Of a DNA stretch of 64,000 bases, positions 56,901-64,000 are shown in pieces (position 1 is the first letter of the stretch; each line of letters opens with the position of its first letter). This stretch comes from Sedimenticola selenatireducens (GTDB lineage Bacteria > Pseudomonadota > Gammaproteobacteria > Chromatiales > Chromatiaceae). Location: assembly GCF_007625115.1 (NCBI RefSeq), contig NZ_VMNH01000005.1:124001-188000 (forward strand). Direction: 5' to 3'. Made by a program: the position numbers and the translations under genes. The notes beneath the pieces were generated by a model. That model made no database searches. It saw nothing but the letters and a program-made list of their open reading frames with translations, and was not told the origin of the DNA.

Positions 56901-59083
56901 CCATCCTGCTCGACGCTGAGCACGGCGCTACCAATAGACGCGTCAGTCGTATTCTGTTCCAGGGGCAGAGTCACCACAAAAACAGCGCCACCCTCGGGGT
57001 TATCCTCTACCTGCAGATTACCGCCATGTCGTTCAACGACTGTTGTATAGGCAATGCATAGCCCCTGACCCGTGCCCTTGCCAACCACCTTGGTCGTAAA
57101 GAACGGATCAAAAATTCGCCCTTTGATCTCCTCTGGAACGCCGGTACCGCTATCGGAGACACGCACCTCAATGAAATCTTCCTGACGACGTGTCGAGATG
57201 CCAATCACACCCATTTGAGCGTCACTCTTTTTCAAGGCATCGCCAATCGCATGGGCCGCATTGACAATAAGGTTGAGGAATACCTGGTTGATCTGATCCG
57301 GGACACAGAGGACCTTGGGTAAATCATCGGCCAGATCGAGTTTAATCTCGGCCACATACTTCCACTCATTTCTCGACACCTCCAGGGTGGTCTGCAAGGC
57401 CCGGTTGATATCCATCTCCACCTTATCGACCGCACCTGGATGGGAAAACTCTTTCATGGCACTGACGATCTTCGCAATACGCTCTACGCCTTCAAGTGAC
57501 TGATCCACGGCCCGTGGCAACTCCTCACGGAGAAACGCCAGATCAATCTCCTCCTCTTTATCCTTCACCTGCGCAATTATGGGCGTCAAATCTGCGCCAG
57601 ACTCAACCCCATGGATCAATTGCTGGTAGACATCAATCAGTGATTCCAGGTCTCCCACCGCCTCCTTGAAAAACTGCGTATTGTCACCAACAAACTGGGT
57701 GGGGGTGTTGATCTCATGGGAGATACCAGCGGCGAGCTGCCCGATCGATTCCAACTTTTGGGCTTGTCGCAACTGTACCTCCATCAGCTTCTGCTCCTGC
57801 TCAGCCTGCTTGCGCTCAGAGATGTCGCGCATAATACCAATCACATGCCACTGGCCCTTGAGCTGCAGGGCAGAGATGGAAAGCTCAATGGGAAAGGGCT
57901 CTCGTCCCTTTCTAAGGGCTGTCAGTTCAATGGTCTTGCCCGCGGAACGGTCTCTGCCAGAGGTGGTGAGTTGAGCAACTAAACGGGCAAACTCATCACG
58001 ACTGGCACCCGGTTCGATCCAGTCATCCAGTCGCTGCCCAACAATATCTTCAACCTGGAAACCAAACATTGATTCGGAGGCCATATTCCAGAAGACAACC
58101 TCTTCATGCTGATTGACCATCACGATGGCGTCTTGGGCTGAGTTGGCCATCGCCGAGAATTTTTCTTCACTCTCCTTCAAGGCAGCCTGGGAGCGCTTCT
58201 CCTGTGAGTTATCCCAGTACATGCCAAACACACCAATCACCGCGCCAGCCGAATCCCGCAGCGGTGCCTTCAGGCGGTGATAGGACGACTCTACACCCTG
58301 AATGATGCGCGTCGTATCCTGTTCCAGTATCTGCCCCGTCTGCATCACATGCTGATCTTCCCGAACAAACCGCTCTGCCTCCTCCTGTGGATAGAAATCC
58401 GTGTCAACGCGACCCGATATGTCGCCAGTCTGGATACCCAGATCCTTGGCATAGAGGCGGTTACAGGAAACATAACGGGACTCAGCATCTTTATAGAAAA
58501 GACGTTGCGGAAGGTTTTCAATCAGGCTCTGATAATGAGTCTCCTGCTGCTCTTCAAAACGCTTTCGCTCTATGATGCCCGCCATCACCAACGCAGCCGC
58601 CTCTAGAAAACGCACTTCACGCTCATCTCGCTGATGACCGTCAGGCAGATAGAGGACCATGACACCCAGAACCTGCTTACCTGACATCAGCGGCACATTG
58701 TAGTGTCCGTGGGGTTTAATCCCATCAAACACCGTCTCATGGCGATCATCAATATGGGCGGCATGGATGATCTCCCCCTCGACGACCGCACGACCACAGA
58801 GACAGTGGCCATAAGGCACACGATGACACAGGGCTTTAAGTGGCTCATCTAGATTCCGCTCTACCAGTAACTCCAGCTCCTGGGTCTGTTGATTGGCTAG
58901 AAAGATCGCCCCTGAGGGGAGCAAGGCAGAAAAAGGGGATGTCAGGGTAATCACCAGTGCGTCCTTGAGACAGTCGCGCAATGAGCGATTGGCCAACTGA
59001 ATCTGCAGCAGCAGGACTAAAACCAAGTGCAGACCACTCTCCCTGGCAGCCAACTCCCAATCTGTGTAACTTTCATCACTCAT
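56897..59083 (-). CDS. Soluble histidine kinase: GAF-PAS-PAS-kinase
   Basis: A 728-residue kinase without a clear membrane helix. Residues 1-170 are GAF-like (with CHRVPYGHCLCGRAVVEG, two Cys), then PAS at 180-300 and another PAS at 310-430, then a HisKA with GQLAAGISHEINTPTQFVGD and HATPase with FLNLIVNAAHAI, SDSGTGVP and GKGTGQGLCIAY. The phospho-acceptor region is nearly identical to that in the downstream kinase, so the two may share targets. First gene of the four-gene minus-strand run; RBS GAGGGA. Confidence 0.9.
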   Translation of the reverse strand: MSDESYTDWELAARESGLHLVLVLLLQIQLANRSLRDCLKDALVITLTSPFSALLPSGAIFLANQQTQELELLVERNLDEPLKALCHRVPYGHCLCGRAVVEGEIIHAAHIDDRHETVFDGIKPHGHYNVPLMSGKQVLGVMVLYLPDGHQRDEREVRFLEAAALVMAGIIERKRFEEQQETHYQSLIENLPQRLFYKDAESRYVSCNRLYAKDLGIQTGDISGRVDTDFYPQEEAERFVREDQHVMQTGQILEQDTTRIIQGVESSYHRLKAPLRDSAGAVIGVFGMYWDNSQEKRSQAALKESEEKFSAMANSAQDAIVMVNQHEEVVFWNMASESMFGFQVEDIVGQRLDDWIEPGASRDEFARLVAQLTTSGRDRSAGKTIELTALRKGREPFPIELSISALQLKGQWHVIGIMRDISERKQAEQEQKLMEVQLRQAQKLESIGQLAAGISHEINTPTQFVGDNTQFFKEAVGDLESLIDVYQQLIHGVESGADLTPIIAQVKDKEEEIDLAFLREELPRAVDQSLEGVERIAKIVSAMKEFSHPGAVDKVEMDINRALQTTLEVSRNEWKYVAEIKLDLADDLPKVLCVPDQINQVFLNLIVNAAHAIGDALKKSDAQMGVIGISTRRQEDFIEVRVSDSGTGVPEEIKGRIFDPFFTTKVVGKGTGQGLCIAYTTVVERHGGNLQVEDNPEGGAVFVVTLPLEQNTTDASIGSAVLSVEQDG

Positions 59084-59318
59084 CGATCAATCCCTCTGCT
59101 CACCCATAGTGAACAAACAGCCAATGGTAGCCTTCCTCCTAAAGCTATCGGCAGCGTAGTTTATTCCTTAACTACAATCAGTTACCGGATCTCTGTAGAC
59201 CAGAGCATGCCAGTGTTACGTTGTAAGAGACTATAGTCGGAAAAGGCGGAGAGAAATGAGTAAACGAATGGAATGCCTTAGGTTGACATTAAAGAAAGGA
59301 GGGGGTGAATCAACTGCC

Positions 59319-59765
59319 TCAGAGTGTGGCCGAGTAGCTTCCTACAAATTTCACCGCCACACCCTTATTCACCAGGATCTCAGCTGTCAGTTCGATTCGA
59401 CTGCGCTTACCCGCCCTGAGATGCTCAATAAAAGTCTCGAAACTGCCATCTTCAGGAAGGCGGCACCGGGCCATAATTTCACCCCGAACCGGCAGACGAT
59501 AGCTGATCTTGGCGTCACCCAGGACACTGTGGGCCTGCAGACCTGCATCCTCATATTTCAAATGTAGCATGCCCCAGCAGACCACTGCACAGATGCTGTA
59601 GAGACTGCCGCCAAAGGCCGTACCATGAATGTTGATATTGGGTTCAAAGTCAGCCAGAAAAACCAACTCGCGCCCGTCGTGCTCTTCAACCCTAACTCCC
59701 ATGGTGCGAGTGAGTGGCACCTCCCTGTGCAGGGTCTCTTCAAGCAATGCCAGACGCTGTTTCAT
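59319..59765 (-). CDS. YiiD C-terminal-type thioesterase
   Basis: A 148-residue hotdog thioesterase of the YiiD-C family: [20 protein letters not shown] contains the HGT/FGG signature, and [14 protein letters not shown] is conserved. Substrate unknown, presumably an acyl-CoA or acyl-ACP. The ATG overlaps the stop of the carbonic anhydrase gene by four bases (ATGA), implying translational coupling, an odd pairing. Confidence 0.85.
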   Translation of the reverse strand: MKQRLALLEETLHREVPLTRTMGVRVEEHDGRELVFLADFEPNINIHGTAFGGSLYSICAVVCWGMLHLKYEDAGLQAHSVLGDAKISYRLPVRGEIMARCRLPEDGSFETFIEHLRAGKRSRIELTAEILVNKGVAVKFVGSYSATL

Positions 59766-60424
59766 CTTGTTCTCTTGGGGAGGTGGCGATAGACATCCGG
59801 CACTTGCCCTGCCGCCTCATAACTGACCCCGAGGTCACGCAAGATACCGTCACGAATACTGTAGATCCAACCGTGAACCGACAATGGCTGGCCGCGACTC
59901 CAGGCATCCTGAACAATGGTGGTATGAGTCAGGTTGGCCACTTGCTGGACAACATTAAGTTCACAGAGAATATCGACCCGCTCCTCCTGGTCGACACAAT
60001 TGGCGAAGCGCTCTTCATAACTGTAATAGACATCCTTGATATTACGGATCCAGTTATCGATCAAACCGAGAGGCCTATTCTGTAGAGCGGCAGCTACGCC
60101 ACCGCAACCATAATGACCACAAACGATAATATGCTTAACTTTGAGTACATCGACGGCGTATTGCACGACCGAAAGACAATTGAGATCGGTGTGTACAACC
60201 ATATTGGCGACATTTCGATGGACGAAAATTTCGCCCGGTAACAGACCGGTGATCTGATTGGCCGGCACCCGACTGTCAGAACAGCCGATCCAGAGATACT
60301 CAGGAGATTGCTGCTTCGAGAGCTTGTCGAAAAAATTAGGGTCCTCCGCTTTGATGCGGGCAGCCCAGTCGGCGTTGTAATCAAACAGCTGATCAATAGA
60401 GGCCTTAGTCATAATCTCGTGCAT
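59762..60424 (-). CDS. can: Beta-class carbonic anhydrase (Can)
   Basis: A 220-residue beta carbonic anhydrase. Zinc ligands are the Cys of [13 protein letters not shown], then [16 protein letters not shown] and the HYGCGGV Cys/His pair. It interconverts CO2 and HCO3-. The start may be 60424 (ATG) or an in-frame ATG at 60412. Translationally coupled to the downstream thioesterase. It could supply bicarbonate to the neighbouring acyl-CoA carboxylase. Confidence 0.94.
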   Translation of the reverse strand: MHEIMTKASIDQLFDYNADWAARIKAEDPNFFDKLSKQQSPEYLWIGCSDSRVPANQITGLLPGEIFVHRNVANMVVHTDLNCLSVVQYAVDVLKVKHIIVCGHYGCGGVAAALQNRPLGLIDNWIRNIKDVYYSYEERFANCVDQEERVDILCELNVVQQVANLTHTTIVQDAWSRGQPLSVHGWIYSIRDGILRDLGVSYEAAGQVPDVYRHLPKRTR

Positions 60425-60487
60425 ACTCAGTAAAAAGGGCGACGCAAGAGTATCAACTACATTAAATCAGATGACAACCGGACAAGC

Positions 60488-60886
60488 TCAGGCCTGCTCC
60501 AACTCCACCAGCGTGCCACAAAAATCTTTCGGGTGCAGAAACAGCACGGGTTTGTTATGGGCGCCTATCTTGATGTCACCCAACACCCGTGCGCCAGCTG
60601 CCTGCATTTTTGCGGCAGCAGCCTCGATATCGTCCACCTCATAACAGACGTGATGCACGCCACCCCCTGGGTTTTTTTCCAGGTATTTGGCGATAGGCGA
60701 GTTTTCACCCAAAGGATAGAGCAGCTCGATTTTTGTATTCGGCAACTCCACAAACACCGTGACCACACCATGCTCGGGCAATTCCAGCGGTGCTGAAACC
60801 TTCGCACCCAGGGTATCGCGATAGATGGCCGTGCCTGCTTCAAGATCCGCTACCACAATGGCAACATGATTCAACTTACCAATCAT
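60488..60886 (-). CDS. mce: Methylmalonyl-CoA epimerase
   Basis: A 132-residue VOC/glyoxalase-fold enzyme. MIGKLNHVAIVVADLEAGTA and GGGVHHVCYEVDDI with the metal His/Glu, ending DFCGTLVELEQA. It interconverts (2R)- and (2S)-methylmalonyl-CoA. GAGGAA lies upstream of the ATG. Gene order here is pccA-meaB-mce on the minus strand. Confidence 0.93.
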   Translation of the reverse strand: MIGKLNHVAIVVADLEAGTAIYRDTLGAKVSAPLELPEHGVVTVFVELPNTKIELLYPLGENSPIAKYLEKNPGGGVHHVCYEVDDIEAAAAKMQAAGARVLGDIKIGAHNKPVLFLHPKDFCGTLVELEQA

Positions 60887-60926
60887 TTTTCATTCCTCAT
60901 CAATCGTCAGACAACCGGACACACCC

Positions 60927-61925
60927 TTAATCCAATGGCCGTCGATTATTCTGTAAAAAGGCATCCAATAGCTCTGCAGCTGCCACCGTGGGTGGTTTAA
61001 TTCCTGCCGTTACGGCCCGCTCAAGCTGCGGGATAAGACGGGCTACCTGCTGATCTGAGCGCAATGCAGAGAGCAGACTCTCAGCGGTTTCGGTCCACAT
61101 CCAGCTCTTGGCCTGCTGTGCCCGACGCTGCAACAGTTCACCGCTGGCAGTGAGGGTTTCCCGATAACGAGTGACCACATCCCATGCCTCGGCAATACCC
61201 CGCTGCTCCAGTGCGGAACAGGTCTTCACCGGCACCTGCCAGTTGCGGGTACGTGGATGGAGCAGTCTAAGGGCATGGATATAGTCACTGGCAGAGTGGT
61301 TGGCGGTGGCCGACAGATCGCCATCGGCCTTGTTCACCAATACCAGATCGGCCAGCTCCATGATGCCCCTCTTGATCCCCTGCAGGTCATCACCACCGCC
61401 GGGCAGCAGCAACAGCAGAAACATATCGGTCATATCCGCAACCGCGGTTTCAGACTGGCCTACACCGACCGTCTCAACGATGACCACATCAAAACCAGCC
61501 GCCTCACACAGCAGCATGGTCTCCCGGGTACGACGCGTAACACCACCCAGCGTCTTGCCTGCCGGGGATGGCCGAATAAAGGCCTCACGCCGCCGCGACA
61601 GCTCCTCCATGCGGGTCTTGTCACCCAGGATGGAACCGCCGCTCAGTGCCGAGGAGGGATCAACCGCCAGTACGGCCAGCTTGTGGCCCCGCTCCAGGAT
61701 GTGCAGTCCGGCCGCTTCAATAAAGGTCGACTTGCCCGCACCGGGCACACCGGTTATGCCAATACGAATGGAATTGCCCGCATGGGGTGTCAAACGCTCC
61801 AACAGAGCGATCGCCTGCTCACGATGATCTGCGCGGGTTGATTCCACCAGAGTGATCGCACGAGAAAGGGCTCGCCGCTTGCCCGCAAGGATATCGCGGG
61901 CAAGGGTTTCAACATCAAACGTCAT
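60927..61925 (-). CDS. meaB: MeaB-type GTPase for methylmalonyl-CoA mutase
   Basis: A 332-residue G3E-type GTPase: Walker A GVPGAGKST, ITGVPG, DPSSALSGGSILGDKTRM (switch), VIVETVGVGQSE, and NKADGD. It helps load and protect the coenzyme-B12 cofactor of the mutase. It starts six bases after the pccA stop. The mutase gene itself is not in the window. Confidence 0.93.
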   Translation of the reverse strand: MTFDVETLARDILAGKRRALSRAITLVESTRADHREQAIALLERLTPHAGNSIRIGITGVPGAGKSTFIEAAGLHILERGHKLAVLAVDPSSALSGGSILGDKTRMEELSRRREAFIRPSPAGKTLGGVTRRTRETMLLCEAAGFDVVIVETVGVGQSETAVADMTDMFLLLLLPGGGDDLQGIKRGIMELADLVLVNKADGDLSATANHSASDYIHALRLLHPRTRNWQVPVKTCSALEQRGIAEAWDVVTRYRETLTASGELLQRRAQQAKSWMWTETAESLLSALRSDQQVARLIPQLERAVTAGIKPPTVAAAELLDAFLQNNRRPLD

Positions 61926-61931
61926 CCGGAA

Positions 61932-63914
61932 TTACTCAAACTCGATGATGACCTGATCAACCTTCAGACTGTCGCCCGCCTCGGCCTTGACGCTGGCCAC
62001 GACACCATCCTGACTGGCGCGCAGGACGTTCTCCATCTTCATCGCCTCAACCACCGCCAGCTCTTCACCGGCCTTCACCTCCTGACCCTCTACCACCGAG
62101 ACCTTGACCAACAGGCCCGGCATAGGTGAGAGCAGGAACTTGGAGAGATCCGGCGCCTCTTTCTCCGGCATCAGGGCATGCAGTTCAGCGGCACGTGGTG
62201 TCAGCACCAGGGCATCAATCTGATTGCCGCGATGGAACAGCCTGAGCCAAAGGCCACTGCGTTCCACCTGGAAGGTGGCACTCTTTCCATTGATAGTACT
62301 GTGCAGCAAGGGCTGACCAAACGCCCACTCGGTGGAAACCTGATAACTGTTATCCGCATAGGTCACCTGGTAACCATCATCTGCCGCGACTACCGTAACG
62401 GCATGCTGTTCACCACCGATAACCACGACCCATTCGTCATTAACTCGACGCTCATGCCCTTGCAGCTGGCCACTCATACGTGCCGCCCGATCCATGTATT
62501 GACGATGAATCATGGCTGCAATCACAATCGATTTGGCCGGATCATCCTGGGGAACACAGGAGGCATCAAAACCATCCGGATACTCTTCCGCGATGAAGTT
62601 GGTCGTCAACCGGCCCTCGATGAAACGGGGGTGTACCATCAGCGCATTGAGGAAGCTGATATTGTGCCGTACGCCCTGGATACAGTAAGCGTCGAGTGCA
62701 TCCTGCATGCGCACAATGGCTTCATTTCGTGTCGCGCCATAGGTGATCAGTTTGGCGATCATCGGGTCATAGAACATGGAGACTTCGCCACCTTCATAGA
62801 CACCGGTATCCACGCGAACGTTTTCACCTTCTGGTGGCTCATATTTCACCAGACGACCAATAGAGGGGAGGAAGTTGCGGAAGGGATCTTCTGCATAGAC
62901 CCTTGACTCCATCGCCCAGCCGGTCAGTTTCACATCCGCTTGCTTGAGCGGCAGCGCTTCTCCATTGGCGACTCGGATCATCAACTCAACCAGATCCTGC
63001 CCCGTTACCAGTTCGGTAACCGGATGTTCTACCTGGAGCCGTGTATTCATCTCCAGGAAGTAGAAATTACGCTTGGCATCCACAATGAATTCAACCGTAC
63101 CAGCAGAGCGATACTGCACCGCCTTTGCCAGCTTTACCGCCTGCTCACCCATCTCCTTACGGGTAGCCTCATCGATGAAGGGCGATGGGGCCTCTTCAAT
63201 AACCTTTTGATGACGCCGCTGAATAGAACACTCGCGCTCACCTAGATAGATGACATTGCCGTGGGTATCCGCCATCACCTGAATTTCGATGTGCCGGGGC
63301 TCCTCGATAAACTTCTCAATGAAGACCCGATCATCACCGAAGCTGGAGCGGGCTTCGTTGGTCGCACGCTCAAAGCCGTCGCGACACTCGGCCTCGTTCC
63401 AGGCCACACGCATGCCCTTACCACCACCACCGGCAGAGGCCTTGAGCATCACCGGGTAACCGATCCCATTAGAGATCTCTACCGCATGCTCTGCATCTCG
63501 CACCACATCGGTGTAACCGGGAATGACGTTTACACCCGCCTTTTCGGCCAGGTTTTTGGAGGTGATCTTGTCGCCCATGCTGTTGATGGCCAGCGTGGCC
63601 GGTCCAATGAAGGCGATACCTTGTGCTTCCAAGGCCTCACAGAAGACGGAATTTTCAGACAGAAATCCGTAACCCGGATGTACCGCCTGTGCACCGGTAT
63701 CTTTACAGGCCTGGATGATGCGCTCCATCACCAGATAACTTTCGGATGAGGGCGATGGACCGATATGTACCGCCTCATCAGCCATCCTCACATGCAACGC
63801 CTCGCGGTCTGCATCGGAATAGACTGCCACGGTCTTGATACCCATCTTGCGGGCACTCTTGATGACCCTGCACGCGATCTCGCCACGGTTAGCTATAAGT
63901 ATTTTTTCAAACAT
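61932..63914 (-). CDS. pccA: Acetyl/propionyl-CoA carboxylase alpha subunit (biotin carboxylase and BCCP)
   Basis: A 660-residue two-part subunit. Biotin carboxylase residues 1-445: ANRGEIACRVIKSARKMG, SAGGGGKGMRV (ATP-grasp loop), EFIVDAKRNFYFLEMNTRLQ. The BCCP is at the C-terminus with AMKMEN and biotinylated Lys626. It carboxylates propionyl-CoA or acetyl-CoA, supplying (S)-methylmalonyl-CoA for epimerase and mutase. The carboxyltransferase beta subunit is not in the window. A hairpin repeat lies just upstream. Confidence 0.93.
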   Translation of the reverse strand: MFEKILIANRGEIACRVIKSARKMGIKTVAVYSDADREALHVRMADEAVHIGPSPSSESYLVMERIIQACKDTGAQAVHPGYGFLSENSVFCEALEAQGIAFIGPATLAINSMGDKITSKNLAEKAGVNVIPGYTDVVRDAEHAVEISNGIGYPVMLKASAGGGGKGMRVAWNEAECRDGFERATNEARSSFGDDRVFIEKFIEEPRHIEIQVMADTHGNVIYLGERECSIQRRHQKVIEEAPSPFIDEATRKEMGEQAVKLAKAVQYRSAGTVEFIVDAKRNFYFLEMNTRLQVEHPVTELVTGQDLVELMIRVANGEALPLKQADVKLTGWAMESRVYAEDPFRNFLPSIGRLVKYEPPEGENVRVDTGVYEGGEVSMFYDPMIAKLITYGATRNEAIVRMQDALDAYCIQGVRHNISFLNALMVHPRFIEGRLTTNFIAEEYPDGFDASCVPQDDPAKSIVIAAMIHRQYMDRAARMSGQLQGHERRVNDEWVVVIGGEQHAVTVVAADDGYQVTYADNSYQVSTEWAFGQPLLHSTINGKSATFQVERSGLWLRLFHRGNQIDALVLTPRAAELHALMPEKEAPDLSKFLLSPMPGLLVKVSVVEGQEVKAGEELAVVEAMKMENVLRASQDGVVASVKAEAGDSLKVDQVIIEFE

Positions 63915-63936
63915 ATTTTATGTCTCTGGGTGTTAG

Positions 63937-63994
63937 CCGCGAATGAACGCGAATGGGTTACCCGTAGGGTGGGCACGTCGTCGGTGCCCACGCG
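63937..63994. repeat. Intergenic hairpin repeat (REP-like) with tandem CGCGAATG motif
   Basis: CGCGAATG occurs at 63938-63945 and again at 63948-63955. It is followed by GTGGGCAC at 63969-63976 and GTGCCCAC at 63984-63991, a perfect 8-bp stem with a seven-base loop, embedded in GTAGGGTGGGCAC ... GTGCCCACGCG. This phrase is familiar to me as a dispersed intergenic element in gammaproteobacteria. It lies 23-80 bases upstream of pccA. Confidence 0.6.
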
Positions 63995-64000
63995 GTATCG

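Noticed and set aside
59256-59567. 103-codon plus-strand frame near the YiiD-type thioesterase
   Set aside because: Mostly antisense to the thioesterase and carries no motif, though its first codons follow a loose ribosome site.
62178-62906. 242-codon plus-strand frame inside pccA
   Set aside because: Antisense to pccA, whose motifs are intact; typical shadow frame.
1-64000. CRISPR arrays, tRNA/rRNA genes, prophage or IS transposases
   Set aside because: No repeated spacer pattern, no tRNA-like cloverleaf and no transposase or integrase motif was seen anywhere in the window.

Overview
The window is chromosomal DNA of a gammaproteobacterium, coding-dense and without tRNA/rRNA genes, prophage, IS elements or CRISPR. 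Gene sets such as rpe-gph-trpEGD, argS-SPOR-priA, feoABC, aapJQMP, a GreB-type factor, an Hsp33 and a DUF3683 FAD oxidoreductase fit Gammaproteobacteria. The mix of methylmalonyl-CoA genes, a malyl-CoA lyase-like CitE protein, a TAXI binding protein, H-NOX and many c-di-GMP proteins suggests a metabolically versatile free-living or symbiotic sulfur-oxidiser-like lineage. The exact taxon is inference and was not tested.

Layout. 1-7.5 kb: partial FAD oxidoreductase, D-2-hydroxyacid dehydrogenase, PilZ protein, ICMT-like membrane methyltransferase, PPK2 and a CLC chloride channel. 7.6-11.3 kb: a methyltransferase and the ferrous iron operon feoABC. 11.3-16.0 kb: argS, a SPOR protein and priA. 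16.0-16.5 kb: an AT-rich gene-free stretch with a perfect palindrome of two DnaA boxes. 16.5-24.1 kb: HNH nuclease and fructosamine-kinase pair, the aapJQMP general amino-acid ABC transporter, a thioesterase and an alpha/beta hydrolase. 24.3-40.6 kb: the tryptophan locus rpe-gph / trpE-trpG-trpD / trpC, interrupted by an H-NOX nitric oxide sensor with its HNOBA-PAS-GGDEF-EAL partner (opposite strand), an HDOD protein, cysK and a three-gene HD-GYP / EAL / HD-GYP run. A short leader peptide ending Trp-Arg-Trp lies just before trpE. 40.6-51 kb: IalB-like protein, an EF-G paralogue, Hsp33, SIMPL protein, a diguanylate cyclase, MsrA, TAXI protein, a DksA-like protein, a CitE-like lyase and an ACP malonyltransferase-like protein. 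51-59 kb: a two-component and c-di-GMP cluster with two histidine kinases and three response regulators (REC-HDOD, REC with a degenerate HD-GYP, REC-GGDEF-EAL). 59.3-64 kb: a thioesterase, beta carbonic anhydrase, and a methylmalonyl-CoA set (epimerase, MeaB GTPase, biotin-dependent acyl-CoA carboxylase alpha subunit), ending in a hairpin repeat.

How it works together. The most striking theme is cyclic-di-GMP: one PilZ receptor, one stand-alone cyclase, three GGDEF/EAL proteins, two HD-GYP proteins, a degenerate HD-GYP response regulator and two HDOD proteins within 64 kb. One input is probably nitric oxide (H-NOX); another is a two-kinase phosphorelay. Several members have altered catalytic motifs, so some are likely one-way phosphodiesterases or non-catalytic adaptors. 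The tryptophan locus carries a candidate attenuation leader.
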